From the NCBI GenBank assembly GCA_013368325.1, contig JAACJK010000163.1, positions 248,001 to 312,000 of the forward strand: 64,000 nt of DNA, given 5' to 3'. Made by a program: the position numbers and the translations under genes. Of the stretch, positions 22,474 through 32,119 are shown piece by piece; position 1 is the stretch's first letter; each line of letters opens with the position of its first letter. Below the pieces are notes generated by a model. The model was given only the letters and a program-made list of their open reading frames with translations, was not told where the DNA came from and ran no database searches. The stretch is from Ephemerocybe angulata (Eukaryota > Basidiomycota > Agaricomycetes > Agaricales > Psathyrellaceae).

Positions 22474-24871
22474 TTACTCTCGAGCTGCGAGGCTGACCCT
22501 CAAGGGCAGATTTTCTCCTTTCACCTGCTCCCCTTCCAAGGTCGGCAGCATAACTAAGCAAGCCTCTCTGCGAAGTCGATCAATATCAGGAGTCAAAGCC
22601 AACTCGAAGTTATTGATGATCTCAATCGTCAGGCACAGCACTTCGTAAAGAGCAAAGCGCCAACCGATGCAGGTCCGGACTCCACCGGCGAATGTTAGGC
22701 TGTCGATGTGTTAGTTGGCTCAATGAACCGGCGAATGTTCGGGACCTACAGGTTTCCATAGACGCCGAGGGTTGGGCCTTTCCTGTCTTGCCCGTTCTCA
22801 AGCCATCGTTCGGGCTTGTACTCATGCGCATCCTCTCCCCAGATCTCCTTGTTCCTGTGATCCTCAATGTGAATCAAATAATCCTTGATAGCCAAGTTGC
22901 AAGCGCACCTGTTGTAAGCCGCTATGGAAAGAATGATCTTCGTTCCCTTCGCAATGGGCAACTTCGTAATTTCCTCCCCATTCCTTCCTATGATGGGTTT
23001 GGACAAGGGAAGAACATCGTCTCGGGCAGCTTGGCGATAGTTCTGATATAGAGCAGGGTGGTAACGCATTGATTCCTGGGAACATAATACGTTGTGCATT
23101 AACATTTCAGCCACGGACCGTTCGCAGAACTTGAGCACCCACCTTGATGACAGCATGGAGGTACTGCATGTTGTCGAGATCAGAAGCAGTGAAGTCTGAT
23201 CCTCCGCGGGCTCGGATAGCGGTTTCCGTTTCCCTAATCTCGTCGCGAAGACGCTGTTGCACATCGGGGTGTCTAGCAAGTTCCAATAGCACCCAGCAAA
23301 GTGTCGTGGCGCTTGTTTCGTGTCCAGCCAACAGGATCGTTCTGGTTCCGACAATTGAGATCGAAGCATAGGATCGAATGTAGATGACGGACCTCATCTG
23401 GGCATATATCTCTTCTTCTGTCAACTTGGTCTCAAAGTTCTCAGAAGCATTGGCCTTCACTATTCAGAGAACAAGGTCATCAGCGGCTGCATGATGGAGA
23501 AGCATTTTGAATATACCTAGTAAGGACAGAATATCCTTGTTCCCTTTACCCTGTAGCAGTGCCTCGGCTTTCGTCTCAACCAATTCCTTGGCCACCTGGT
23601 TCGCCAAGCGAGCAGTGTGTCGAGCATGCACCAAGCTCCTCTTCTGCGAAAATCGTGACATCAACTGGAGGTACCACAGAGGCATGATTGTCTGCGTGAA
23701 AATTGACGAGGTTGAAGGTGACCCGAGAGTGTCAGACCTGAATAGGTAGAGTTAGTACACGAGAGGCTTGGGGAACTGGGGACCTTACATCAGTCCGAAG
23801 TAGGCGTGCATAAATTCATTATCCGTATTTTGCAAGGCTCCGAAATGATAGTCGAAGGCAGCTAGTACCGGCAGTATCAGTACTCCTTGGACCTCAGAAA
23901 TAAAGAAGGACTCCACCTTCTCCAATAGAATCCATAGTGGCTCTCGAGAGCCAGCTCGCGACATTGAGAACAGATGACTGGTCCCGAGAACTTGCAAGGA
24001 TGTCCGTCCATTGTGCCGTAAGCTACCAAAATAAGTAGTGATCGTAGCTTGAAAGAATGCTGTAACGTACCTCACCAGCTACACGGCGAAATATTGGAAC
24101 GAAAGATTTGGATTCTGGAACTATAGGCGAACGGAGAATTGTCACCATTGAGGAGTTTCACCGAAAAGCGCCACCCATACCTCCGAATCCTGGAAGCATC
24201 ACCTTCCGTTGGCGCTTATGTATGTCGCCTGGAGGAGTCGCCGTCATTGAGGTGAGATGGGTATGGCGCCGTGACGGGAAACTCACCGTCGGCCCACAGC
24301 AAGCCTCTTCCCATGAGAACGCGCGAGATCTCAGTCCGTTCAGGCCATTTTGGGAACGCGTACCCTAGAAAGTAGGGTAAGTCAAGGACTAGGGGCGGCC
24401 AATCTCATTCTTACCAGAGGTGTGAATGATGTACTGGAGGGCCTTGGGGTCAGAGATCATCAAACGCCCTTCCTATTCGCGTGATGGAAGTCTGAGTATC
24501 AGACGTTAGCTGCCAGTAGTTGAGTAACTTACACCGAAGACACCATTGACGCGAACGACATCGCCGTAGAGGGCCTGATACTTGAAATCAGGTATTCCAG
24601 CCTGGCTCTGGAAAATTTCGGGTAAATTGCCTAGCAGAATGTCAGTATACCACGCCTTGGCAGAGAGAGCATCCAACATACCAAGCCAGAAAGAGTCGGG
24701 CTCTGGACCAGGGACGTTGTCAATAGAGATGCGGGTCGCTCGTTTGTAGACATTATAAGCTAAGAAAAGAGCACTTGATCCAAGGGCAGCTAGAACGGAC
24801 TAATGTCTGGATGAGTCCGCTACGAAAGTGCTCCCTAGATAGTGGAAGTCGCACGTTGCTGAAAAGTCCAT
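22474..24871 (-). CDS. Cytochrome P450 monooxygenase
   Basis: Microsomal haem monooxygenase with many introns, about 550 residues. The N-terminus is uncertain: the ATG at 24871 (MDFSAT), spliced over about 80 nt to ALFLAYNVYKRATRI, restores a short membrane segment before NVPGPEPDSFWLG. Then follow QALYGDVVRVNG, LMISDPKALQYIIHTSG and RGLLWADG. The I-helix has LLAGHETSATTLCWVLLEL (oxygen-binding Thr present), the K-helix has ESMRYHPALYQNYR (ExxR), then PERW, and the haem-binding loop is FAGGVRTCIGWRFALYE with the axial Cys. The end is LPLRVSLAARE. All key residues are present, so it appears functional. The layout is typical of large basidiomycete P450 families acting on lipids or xenobiotics; I do not assign a CYP number. 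Confidence 0.87.
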
Positions 24872-25735
24872 CGTGCCCATGGTCGAGTAGGGTGGAAAGT
24901 AAGGTAACCGGCATTACCGCACGAGGTTCGACTGCGAGAAGACGGCGTAAGGACCACGAGGGTACAGTCGTAACTGGCAAAGAGCGGTATGGGTTGGAGA
25001 GAGGTGGACACTGGCTCTGGGGAAGGCAGCCTTGCATAGCGGGACATCTTTTCGGTATATATACCTCGGAGGCTTCACATGACTGCTTCGAATGAGGAAG
25101 AGTGGGGTGAAGGCGTGCGGTTACAGTGGCAGGGTTCTGTTTGACGGCCAAATGTGAGATTCCTTCATCGAGAACGCGATGCGGGGTTCGGACTGAACGA
25201 AAGGCCACGAGTGATACTGCCCACAGATAGCTCGCGACACAAGGGGCTGTTTGAAGTGTTTATCCAAGTGTGAAGATTCACAAGGCTAGCCAAAGGACAA
25301 GATCTGACCAGATTTAAAGTCAAATGTAGCCGTCCTTGATGGACGGGTAAACAATTTAAGAGTGAAGGAGCTTGCGGCGTTGCAGGCCACGCAGCGAGAA
25401 TAGAACATGCCCCAGCTGCGGTGCTGCGAGCAGCGTCAATGATAAGGACATCCTGGCAATTTCGAGACGGAGCGAGTTCCTGAAGACAGCGTCATCGCAT
25501 ACCACCATAGCTGTGAATCCCGAAGGAAGTCCAAAATGGATGTAGTAGCAGTCGTGGTTAAAGCCGAATTTCGCTGCCTTTGGCGGCTCGGCCCCTATTA
25601 TATTTCGGATGAGATCACGTGGCTAAAATGAATACGCGTTCCGGCAAGTCCGGCTAAGCACGGCACGGGATGGTGTTCTAACTTCTCTCAGAATTCAGGG
25701 CGTCCTTTGCTCATCCCTACTACCATTCATTGGCG
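24872..25735. other. Intergenic between P450 and DMAC1-like gene
   Basis: No supported gene. A TATATA word at 25056-25063 lies about 185 bp upstream of the chosen P450 start. The rest shows no family-like open frames. Confidence 0.5.
25056..25063 (-). promoter_or_regulatory. Candidate TATA box of the P450 gene
   Basis: TATATATA-like palindromic word upstream of the P450. If used, the transcript would carry a leader of roughly 150 nt. Position only; no other element supports it. Confidence 0.3.
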
Positions 25736-26064
25736 ATGAACAGTTCAACCGTAACCGCTTCAACCGAGCGGACCGTACAAGCACAAGAAGAAAAGCCGCA
25801 GGATTGTCTTTCTTGCCGTATCATTGGCACCGGAACGTTGGGAGGGGTGGGGACCTATGCTCTCTGGCAGTCGCGTGCGGCTGCTCCTGGGACACCACTT
25901 CAGAAAAAGTGTCTCGCTGTCGTTGGCTTGGGTGAGTCTCAGATTCTGAAAAAGGCACCATCTAATGCAATGTAGGCCTGGTGGTCGGTGGTGTATTGAG
26001 ATGGAATAAATGTACGCAAATCTTTCCAGGCCTTGCTTTCTTCTTTGATTTGACAGATGTTTAG
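25736..26064 (+). CDS. DMAC1-like (DUF4536) small mitochondrial membrane protein
   Basis: Short protein with the DUF4536 / distal-membrane-arm-assembly-component-1 pattern: DCLSCRIIGTGTLGGVGTYALWQSR, a Cys-x2-Cys motif leading into the first helix, a Pro-containing turn, then a second hydrophobic segment KKCLAVVGLGLVVGGVLRWNK. Human DMAC1 helps build the distal membrane arm of respiratory complex I; the role here is by family inference. Start is the ATG at 25736 (MNSSTVTAS). Intron 1 (44 nt, GTGAGT...TGTAG) follows VVGLG. A second 45-nt intron after RWNK is optional because both readings share the stop at 26062-26064, giving 79 or 94 residues. Convergent with the enoyl-CoA hydratase gene, with 79 bp between them. 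Confidence 0.72.
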
Positions 26065-26143
26065 AGCATGTCTAACTACAAGAGTGCGAGAGTGTGGTAA
26101 ACCGCATGTTCCAAGTACCCTCGGAGGTCTTTGAGTGGCCAAT

Positions 26144-27316
26144 TCATGAGTGCGTGAAGTTAGGCTTCCTCTTCTCGGCGAATGCGGCCATACCTGTAAA
26201 GAGGAACATTCAGAGGAAGACAACCAAATGACGTACACCACTCACCTTCCTTCTGGTCATTTGTTGCGAACAGACCATGGAAGATTCTCCTCTCGAATCG
26301 CAGGCCTTCAGCGAGAGTCAATTCATACGCTGTCCATATTCTATCAGCACAACACTTAAATCCACGGGAGAAAGCTACTCACCAGCATTCACAACCTCCT
26401 TCCCAGCTTGAACTGCGACCTGGCTCTTACTCGCAATTACCTTCGCCATTTCAACGGCATCTTTCACGACTTGTCCCTCGCCCTCGCCCACTACGCGGCT
26501 CACGATACCCCAGTTCTCTGCCTCCTTTGCGGTGATGTTACGACCGGTCAAGACCAACTCCATTGTCCGCGACTTTCCAATGACCTGTGCCAATCTTTGA
26601 GAACCTCCACCACCAGGAATGACACCAAGATTGATTTCAGGTTGACCGAACTTGGCAGTCGGGGACGCGAGGACGATATCACACATTAACGCCAACTCAC
26701 ACCCTCCACCCAACTATAGAGTGTCAGTATGGGATGGATAAGAGAGACTACCGATACATACAGCGTATCCGCTTACTGCCGCGATGACAGGCTTGCGGAG
26801 GCGGGCAATCTCACCCCAGCTCTCCAGAAACTTGTTCTTGTACGCATCCGCGACTATTGTAGCCAGAAATATTAACCCGATGACCTTGACAACGACGGAA
26901 GTGAACGTTACTCACAGGTCTTATCCTTCATCTCCTTGATATCTGCACCAGCTACAAAAGAAGGTCGTAAGCTTTTCGTAGATCCGCAGCTGAAGGAGGA
27001 GCTTGGACTGACCTGCAAACGCCTTCTCGGATCCAGTCAGGACCATAGCACCGACGGAATCATCCTGGTCGGCAATGCTCAGCGCCTCGTTAAGCTCCTT
27101 GAACAATGCGCTGCTGAGGGCATTCAGGGCTTTGGGCCTGTTAAGTTGCACCAGGACAACGCCTGGGTCCGGCCGGGACACCAAGATATTCTCGTACTGG
27201 GGGGCCTCTGAAGACATGAATCGAACTCTTGGAAGGCTGTAACGCGCAACGGCGGGTCGAGATGAAGCTTTTAGAGCGAATGAGAACAAGGCGGTTCGGG
27301 GGATATACGACGCCAT
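26144..27316 (-). CDS. Enoyl-CoA hydratase, mitochondrial (ECHS1-like)
   Basis: Crotonase-family enzyme hydrating 2-enoyl-CoA in mitochondrial beta-oxidation or branched-chain amino-acid breakdown. ATG at 27316 starts [20 protein letters not shown], a clear presequence, ending near [13 protein letters not shown]. The body includes [30 protein letters not shown] across an intron, [22 protein letters not shown] with the first catalytic Glu, and [20 protein letters not shown] with the second. It continues with [28 protein letters not shown] and [20 protein letters not shown], and ends KRKPNFTHS. Five to six short introns. Both catalytic glutamates and the oxyanion-hole glycines are present. About 290 residues, normal length. 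Confidence 0.93.
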
Positions 27317-28101
27317 GTGAGTAGACTAAGATAAGAATCGAATGTTGTGCTGCTGACTGAAGAAGAGAGAGAGCTGACGTTGACGACTCTTCGAATCTCG
27401 AACGCGCGACACCGAAATGTGGGGTGCTCTCCTCCCCTATGATCGCCGACTTCTGACGGCATTCCGGCTAGAAATCATAGCCGATGGCCGAGGGACGTCT
27501 TATCTCGAGAGGCCCAATGAACCATAGGTAATACCCCCTCCCTCCGGTGCAAATTGCGGCGCCTATTTTCCTTGACAGCATTCCTGCAGGCCTCATATAC
27601 TTTAACATTGCGGCGAGTCGTATGTCTCTATTCCCGGTGAAGCAGCAGCGTGGAGCTGGCCACAGTCTGAGAGACTGAGAGAAAATAGAAGGTTCTTCGT
27701 GTCCTTCCAGCAAGCCCTGGCAGGGCTGGCCTTTCGGTAGCGAGATCACTCAAGCGACAGGTATGATCTACCGTGCCGGTTGAACTCAGAAGGTCTTGCA
27801 TATCGGAGGACTGGCAGCGTGGGTGCCCGTGGGTGTTTTGTGAGGTTCGACCTTGGTTTGGCAAAGTAAACGGAGAAGAAGCTCTGCTCTAGACGTTGAG
27901 AAGAACGAAGGCGCCTTTAAATGTGATTCGACAAACTAGGCAACGAATTCATTGACGAGAGCAAGAAGGGAGCCTCGAGGCTCCAATCAAACTTGAGAAG
28001 ATCTGGGGAATAAGGTCGCCTGGCATGTAACACAAGAGATATGCTGTGAACACCATGCCAAACTCTGCCCTGGCGATGTCTACCGGAAAATGATTTGTCC
28101 T
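27317..28101. other. Intergenic, no gene seen
   Basis: Holds the promoter of the enoyl-CoA hydratase gene and the 3' flank of the first YCII gene. Short minus-strand open frames (27468-27864) show no family pattern. Confidence 0.5.
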
Positions 28102-28571
28102 TCAGGGGATCGGGGTCACGATGAAAGGAACGATAACGAGTCGTTCAGGGTCCCACTGGTAGATGGTAGATTTAGTCTCAGATTAACAGACTGAATGGCG
28201 ACGGAACTTACCACGCCTGACTTGTAGTATATATCAGAAGTAATCAATTCCCTGACTTTCTCAATAGATTCTGCTTCGAAAACCATAGTAGAGCCTGCAA
28301 TCCTGAGACGAGGGTCGGCCTCTGTAGGTTGGGAGTTTGTGTCCAGGATGATACCACCAAAGCCTAGGCCAGTAAGAGTCAGCTGTCTTCATCGCATCGC
28401 AGGGAATGCTAAAGACTCACGAATAACTTTAGAGGCAATCAAAGCATTCACCCCTTCCAGGTGCTGTGACCGCACAGAGTAACGTAGATCTAAAGCACCT
28501 TCCCCTTTACCATCCGGGGCAAATACGAGAAATGTCTGAAGCCTTGGTGGAGAAGCAGGCGCGTCGGACAT
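28102..28571 (-). CDS. YCII-domain protein, paralogue A
   Basis: Small YCII-related protein, a dimeric ferredoxin-like fold of unknown enzymatic role. ATG at 28571 starts MSDAPASPPRLQTFLVFAPD. The conserved His lies in YSVRSQHLEGV, followed after an intron by GFGGIILDTNSQPTEADPR, then a segment with STMVFEAESIEKVRELITSD, IYYKSGV, a last intron and WDPERLVIVPFIVTPIP. About 120 residues. It lies 281 bp downstream of a second gene of the same family on the same strand. The two share layout and the final WDxEx-LVI-PF motif, so they are tandem duplicates. No leader peptide is visible, so A is probably cytosolic. Confidence 0.8.
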
Positions 28572-28851
28572 GGCGTTCGTTTGATTTTGCCAATGATATT
28601 AGGGGCGTTAAATAGAAGCTGGGGAAATATAGCAGTTAAACGTCAGTGAGAGGATCAGAGCTTTTATGTCGAGTGGAAAGGGGGAGAAGGACGTCAGCGG
28701 ACCGGGGAAGTTGCGGGGAAGCCTTGTAATGACCTATTTCATGCCCCGCCCGTACCGAGCGGCCAGAGAATGGATCAACGGATAATCCGCAAGGGTGAGT
28801 GGACCCGAGCGACTGATAAATGCAATATCTATTTGTATTGGGTATGATTGC

Positions 28852-29416
28852 TCAAGGCATTGTGGCTGCGGCAAAAGGAAGGATAACGAGTTTTTCTGCA
28901 TCCCACTGGGTCGAAACTTCAGGAGGATGGCAATATGCAAAAATAGGGGACGGACCACTCCTGAGGTATAATAGATATCTTCTTCAACGAGCTTCTTGAC
29001 CCTGAACCGAGGGAGGACTCAGAGACTGCGGAGATAATGAAGGCAATTGTGTACTTACTCCTCCAGCGATGCTGCCTGGAAAATGAAGGTCGAGCCTATA
29101 AGCTTCTTTGGAGCATCAGCACTCTCAATAGATTCTGGAGTCATTAAGCCGCCTCCAAGACCTAGATCCATTCTGTGAGCGAATATGTCCGGTCAGCCAC
29201 GCTGGTTGACAACGTACGAACGAGGCCCTGTGCACTGCGTTCCTTGGCCGTTTCCAGGTGCTTTGGCCGGACAGACATGCGGCGTTCAAAGGTTCCTTCC
29301 TCGGCCTTGTCTGGCGCATAGACGAAGAAGAGCTGGCGGGGAGGTTGTGCTTGAGACGACATCCTTGCGATTGGGCTCTGAAGAGGGCGGATGGTGCGAG
29401 GGATGTAGCGGAACAT
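28852..29416 (-). CDS. YCII-domain protein, paralogue B (possible mitochondrial form)
   Basis: Tandem relative of the preceding gene. The ATG at 29416 gives MFRYIPRTIRPLQSPIAR, an Arg-rich, acid-free leader typical of mitochondrial targeting. It runs into MSSQAQPPRQLFFVYAPD, whose Met (29362) aligns with the start of paralogue A. The body has RRMSVRPKHLETA with the conserved His, LGGGLMTPESIESADAP, LIGSTFIFQAASLEE, IYYTSGV and WDAEKLVILPFAAATMP. Introns match those of A. A TATAAAT word lies only 10-16 bp upstream of the first ATG, so transcripts might begin after it and translate from the second Met. About 140 residues with the leader. Divergent from the BTB gene with 184 bp between starts. 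Confidence 0.8.
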
Positions 29417-29425
29417 GGTTAAGCC

Positions 29426-29432
29426 ATTTATA
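29426..29432 (-). promoter_or_regulatory. TATA-like element of YCII gene B
   Basis: TATAAAT on the minus strand, 10-16 bp upstream of the ATG at 29416 and about 65 bp upstream of the internal ATG at 29362. The spacing favours a start of transcription inside or after the first ATG. Confidence 0.35.
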
Positions 29433-29600
29433 CTCGATCTGGCCGATGCCGTGCCGCCTTGGGCGGCGTGGGAACGCGGACCATAGCTGCACAGGTCCAC
29501 AGCTGACCACTAATTAATTCAGACTCTGCCACAGTCACAGTGGCTCGTCTCCCAATGATACTCTTGGCCTTCCACTTTTCGTGACCTTTTTCGTACCACC

Positions 29601-30613
29601 ATGCAATCCGCCAGCGACCTGAACCTCAGCGAGTACGACATCCTCCCCAAAGACTCCAAGGACGCGGGGTATGGCGACAACTACCACCCAGACTTCTCAA
29701 GTCCAGAAGGAGACATGATTCTCGCCTCGAAGGATTGTAGAGTCATGTTCCGAACACACTCGTTCATCTTGAAGACAACTTCTGGCTTCTTTCGATCCAT
29801 GTTTAGCCTTCCGAAGTGCGTACCAGACTCCTGGAGAACCTGTGGGCGAGGCAGAGCTAAGCGTCGAGATAGGTCCCCGCCCCGCAAGGCAGAGGAAGTG
29901 ATATATCTGAACGACGACGAGAAGGTTCTTGAATACCTGCTTCGTATGGTATCTGGGATGCCATTTCCTCCCCTGGATTCGCTTGACACGGCGGAGCAGT
30001 TGCTTCATGCTGCAGAAGGCTATGAAATGCCCGGACCGTTGCACATCATCCGCCTCTCAATAACAAGCCCACCTCTCTCCGAAAAGGATCCATTTCGCAT
30101 GTATGCTATCTGCTCCAGGTACGGCTGGGAAGAAGAAGGGAAGGTTTACACCATGCGGACGCTGGCGTACAATATACACGAAGGCGAACATCGACGATCT
30201 CTTGAGCGGCTATCGACATCTGCGCTGCTGAAGTTGATGGCTGTGCACCGAACACGACGGGAAACGTATGTTCTGCATTTTCCACCTTGTCCAGTGGGCT
30301 GACGAAGCCATGAAGCTTACGCCAGCGTCTTGATGATCCTCCTTTCGTCTCTGGCAAACCTGCTGTTTGCGTCCAATGCACTGGGCTCATCGAATACCAC
30401 ACATGGCGAGAGCTCAAGTATAAGATAATACTAGAAATGGACAATCGGCCCCTGGGCGATACGATATATCAGGGCCTGTTAGAATGGCCGGAGGCCAAGG
30501 CGTGCTGGCGCGCTTCCTGTCCTACACCCGGCTGCCAACGACTCCTTTACGACAAACCAGAAACGTTACGGGTCATACGAGAATGTATAGACAATCTCTC
30601 CCTCACCATTTGA
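29601..30613 (+). CDS. BTB/POZ-domain protein
   Basis: Typical mushroom BTB protein, probably a protein-interaction or ubiquitin-ligase adaptor. ATG at 29601 starts MQSASDLNLSEYDILPKDS. The BTB core reads DMILASKDCRVMFRTHSFILKTTSGFFRSMF, then EEVIYLNDDEKVLEYLLRMVSG and AEQLLHAAEGYEMPGPLHIIR. A back helical part has DPFRMYAICSRYGWEEEGK and LLKLMAVHRTRRET. Intron 30266-30315 (50 nt) joins to LRQRLDDPPFVSGKPAVCVQC, giving 320 residues in a clean frame. The C-terminal part has cysteines (CVQC, CWRASCPTPGC) that could bind a metal; I do not recognise a defined zinc finger. This family is greatly expanded in agaricomycetes and no specific role is known. Confidence 0.82.
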
Positions 30614-30839
30614 CACGATTCACACTCTACATAGCATAGGCCACTACCCCATAGACTACATTATACACGGATATTATACCCCTGAGCGCTCAGCCGACCG
30701 GAACAAGCGCTGGTCTTTTCATTGTCCTCAGGATCACGTGCTGCGAGTTGATTTAAGTTAATGAGTGGCGGCGACGGCCAGTCCGGCGTCGGTTGACACA
30801 AAGCGCGCTTTGGCTTGCACTCCTACCACCACCACACCA

Positions 30840-31907
30840 ATGCCCGTAACTCGCTCCTCAGGCTCCACCAGGAGAACTCCATCCTCCTCGTCGCATAATT
30901 TGCAGATCATAGGAGCTCCGTCGGGCTCGACCCGACCTGTAACCCCCGCTGCGTACATCCAGCTTCAACCCGCCCAATCGCCCTTTACGCTCCACGCCCA
31001 ACCAGTGATAAACCGCACGAAGCAGAAGCAAAGAGCGATCCCCCCGCCGACTAACTCAGAAGTTATAGAGATTTCTTCTGATGAAGAGGACCTCCCTCAG
31101 CCTCCTCGCCGGGCAGTGGCACCTGCGAGTTCAAAATCCACCGATACGAGAAAAGAAGTCCGAAAGCTTAAAGATGTACGTACTTCCTTGATTCCCTTCA
31201 AAAACGCCTTCTTAATACTTTTTGGGGTTCGGAATAGTCCAATGCAGCATTAACATTGCAACTGAAAAGTCTCCAAAGCGAGCTAGAAGCTCAGAAGGAG
31301 AAGACCAGAGTGTTAGAGAATACTCAGAAGAGAAATGGGGGAAAGGACGAGATCATACTGGTGCGAGCCCCTCATTTTCAGCCCCTCAGCAGCAAGTGAA
31401 AAGGCATGCAGGATCCCTCGGAAGTCGAAGATATCGTGGCATGCGGTATCTGCACTCACCCCATGCTCGTACCTTTTATGTGCGTGTGGCTATTCCATTT
31501 CCCTCCTTTCCACACTTCTAATCGTCACGCCCGTGCATCTCAGACTTCCAGGATGCGGGCACACGTTCTGCCAGAAATGTTTAACCGGCTGGTTCGATAC
31601 GACTCTGCGGAACTTCATCGTGGCGCACCCTAATTACATCCCGAACAACCCAATGCCTGGCATGCAGCATATGGCCTTCCTCATAAACAATCCTGCGGCA
31701 AGAAACCATCCCGCCTTCATAAATCTCTTCCCACCTCAGCCTGAGTACCACTGCCCAGAATGTCGGACGCCTGTAAAGGCGCGCCCAGTGGAGAATTTCG
31801 CCATGAAGGCTTTCGCGCGGATGTGCCACACTGCAACGGAAGGTCGCCCCCCAACTACGCCCGCAAGGCCTCGAGGTTCGCCATGGGATGGCTTTTTTCC
31901 TCAATAG
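30840..31907 (+). CDS. RING-type E3 ubiquitin ligase with SUMO-interacting-like motif
   Basis: Putative E3 ligase of about 310 residues. ATG at 30840 starts MPVTRSSGSTRRTPSS; the N-terminus is disordered. At 31059-31091 the motif EVIEISSDEEDL matches a SUMO-interacting motif (hydrophobic core followed by Ser/acidic residues). A coiled coil follows (LQLKSLQSELEAQKEKTRVLE). The RING is C3HC4: CGICTHPM, then LPGCGHTFCQKC after an intron, then CPECRTPV. Between the sixth and seventh ligands there is an unusually long loop of about 57 residues (NYIPNNPMPGMQHMAF). The end is SPWDGFFPQ. Introns are inferred near 31175-31240, 31362-31405 and 31483-31545. A SUMO-targeted ligase is possible but is inference. 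Confidence 0.8.
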
Positions 31908-32119
31908 TTAAACGATTGATATCATGATCACTTGCATTTTTCCTTTTTTGCTTCTGCCTTCGCAATTTGTCTCGCCCCCCTCTTCTCTTTTTCGACCTAG
32001 GTTTCATATGTATACGGGGTTACAATTAAAAAGGCCCTATGTTACCGTTCTTAATACAGCAATTAATACAACAGCCAGAATGGATGAGACGAGAGGAATG
32101 GTAAAGGGAACTTCTACTT

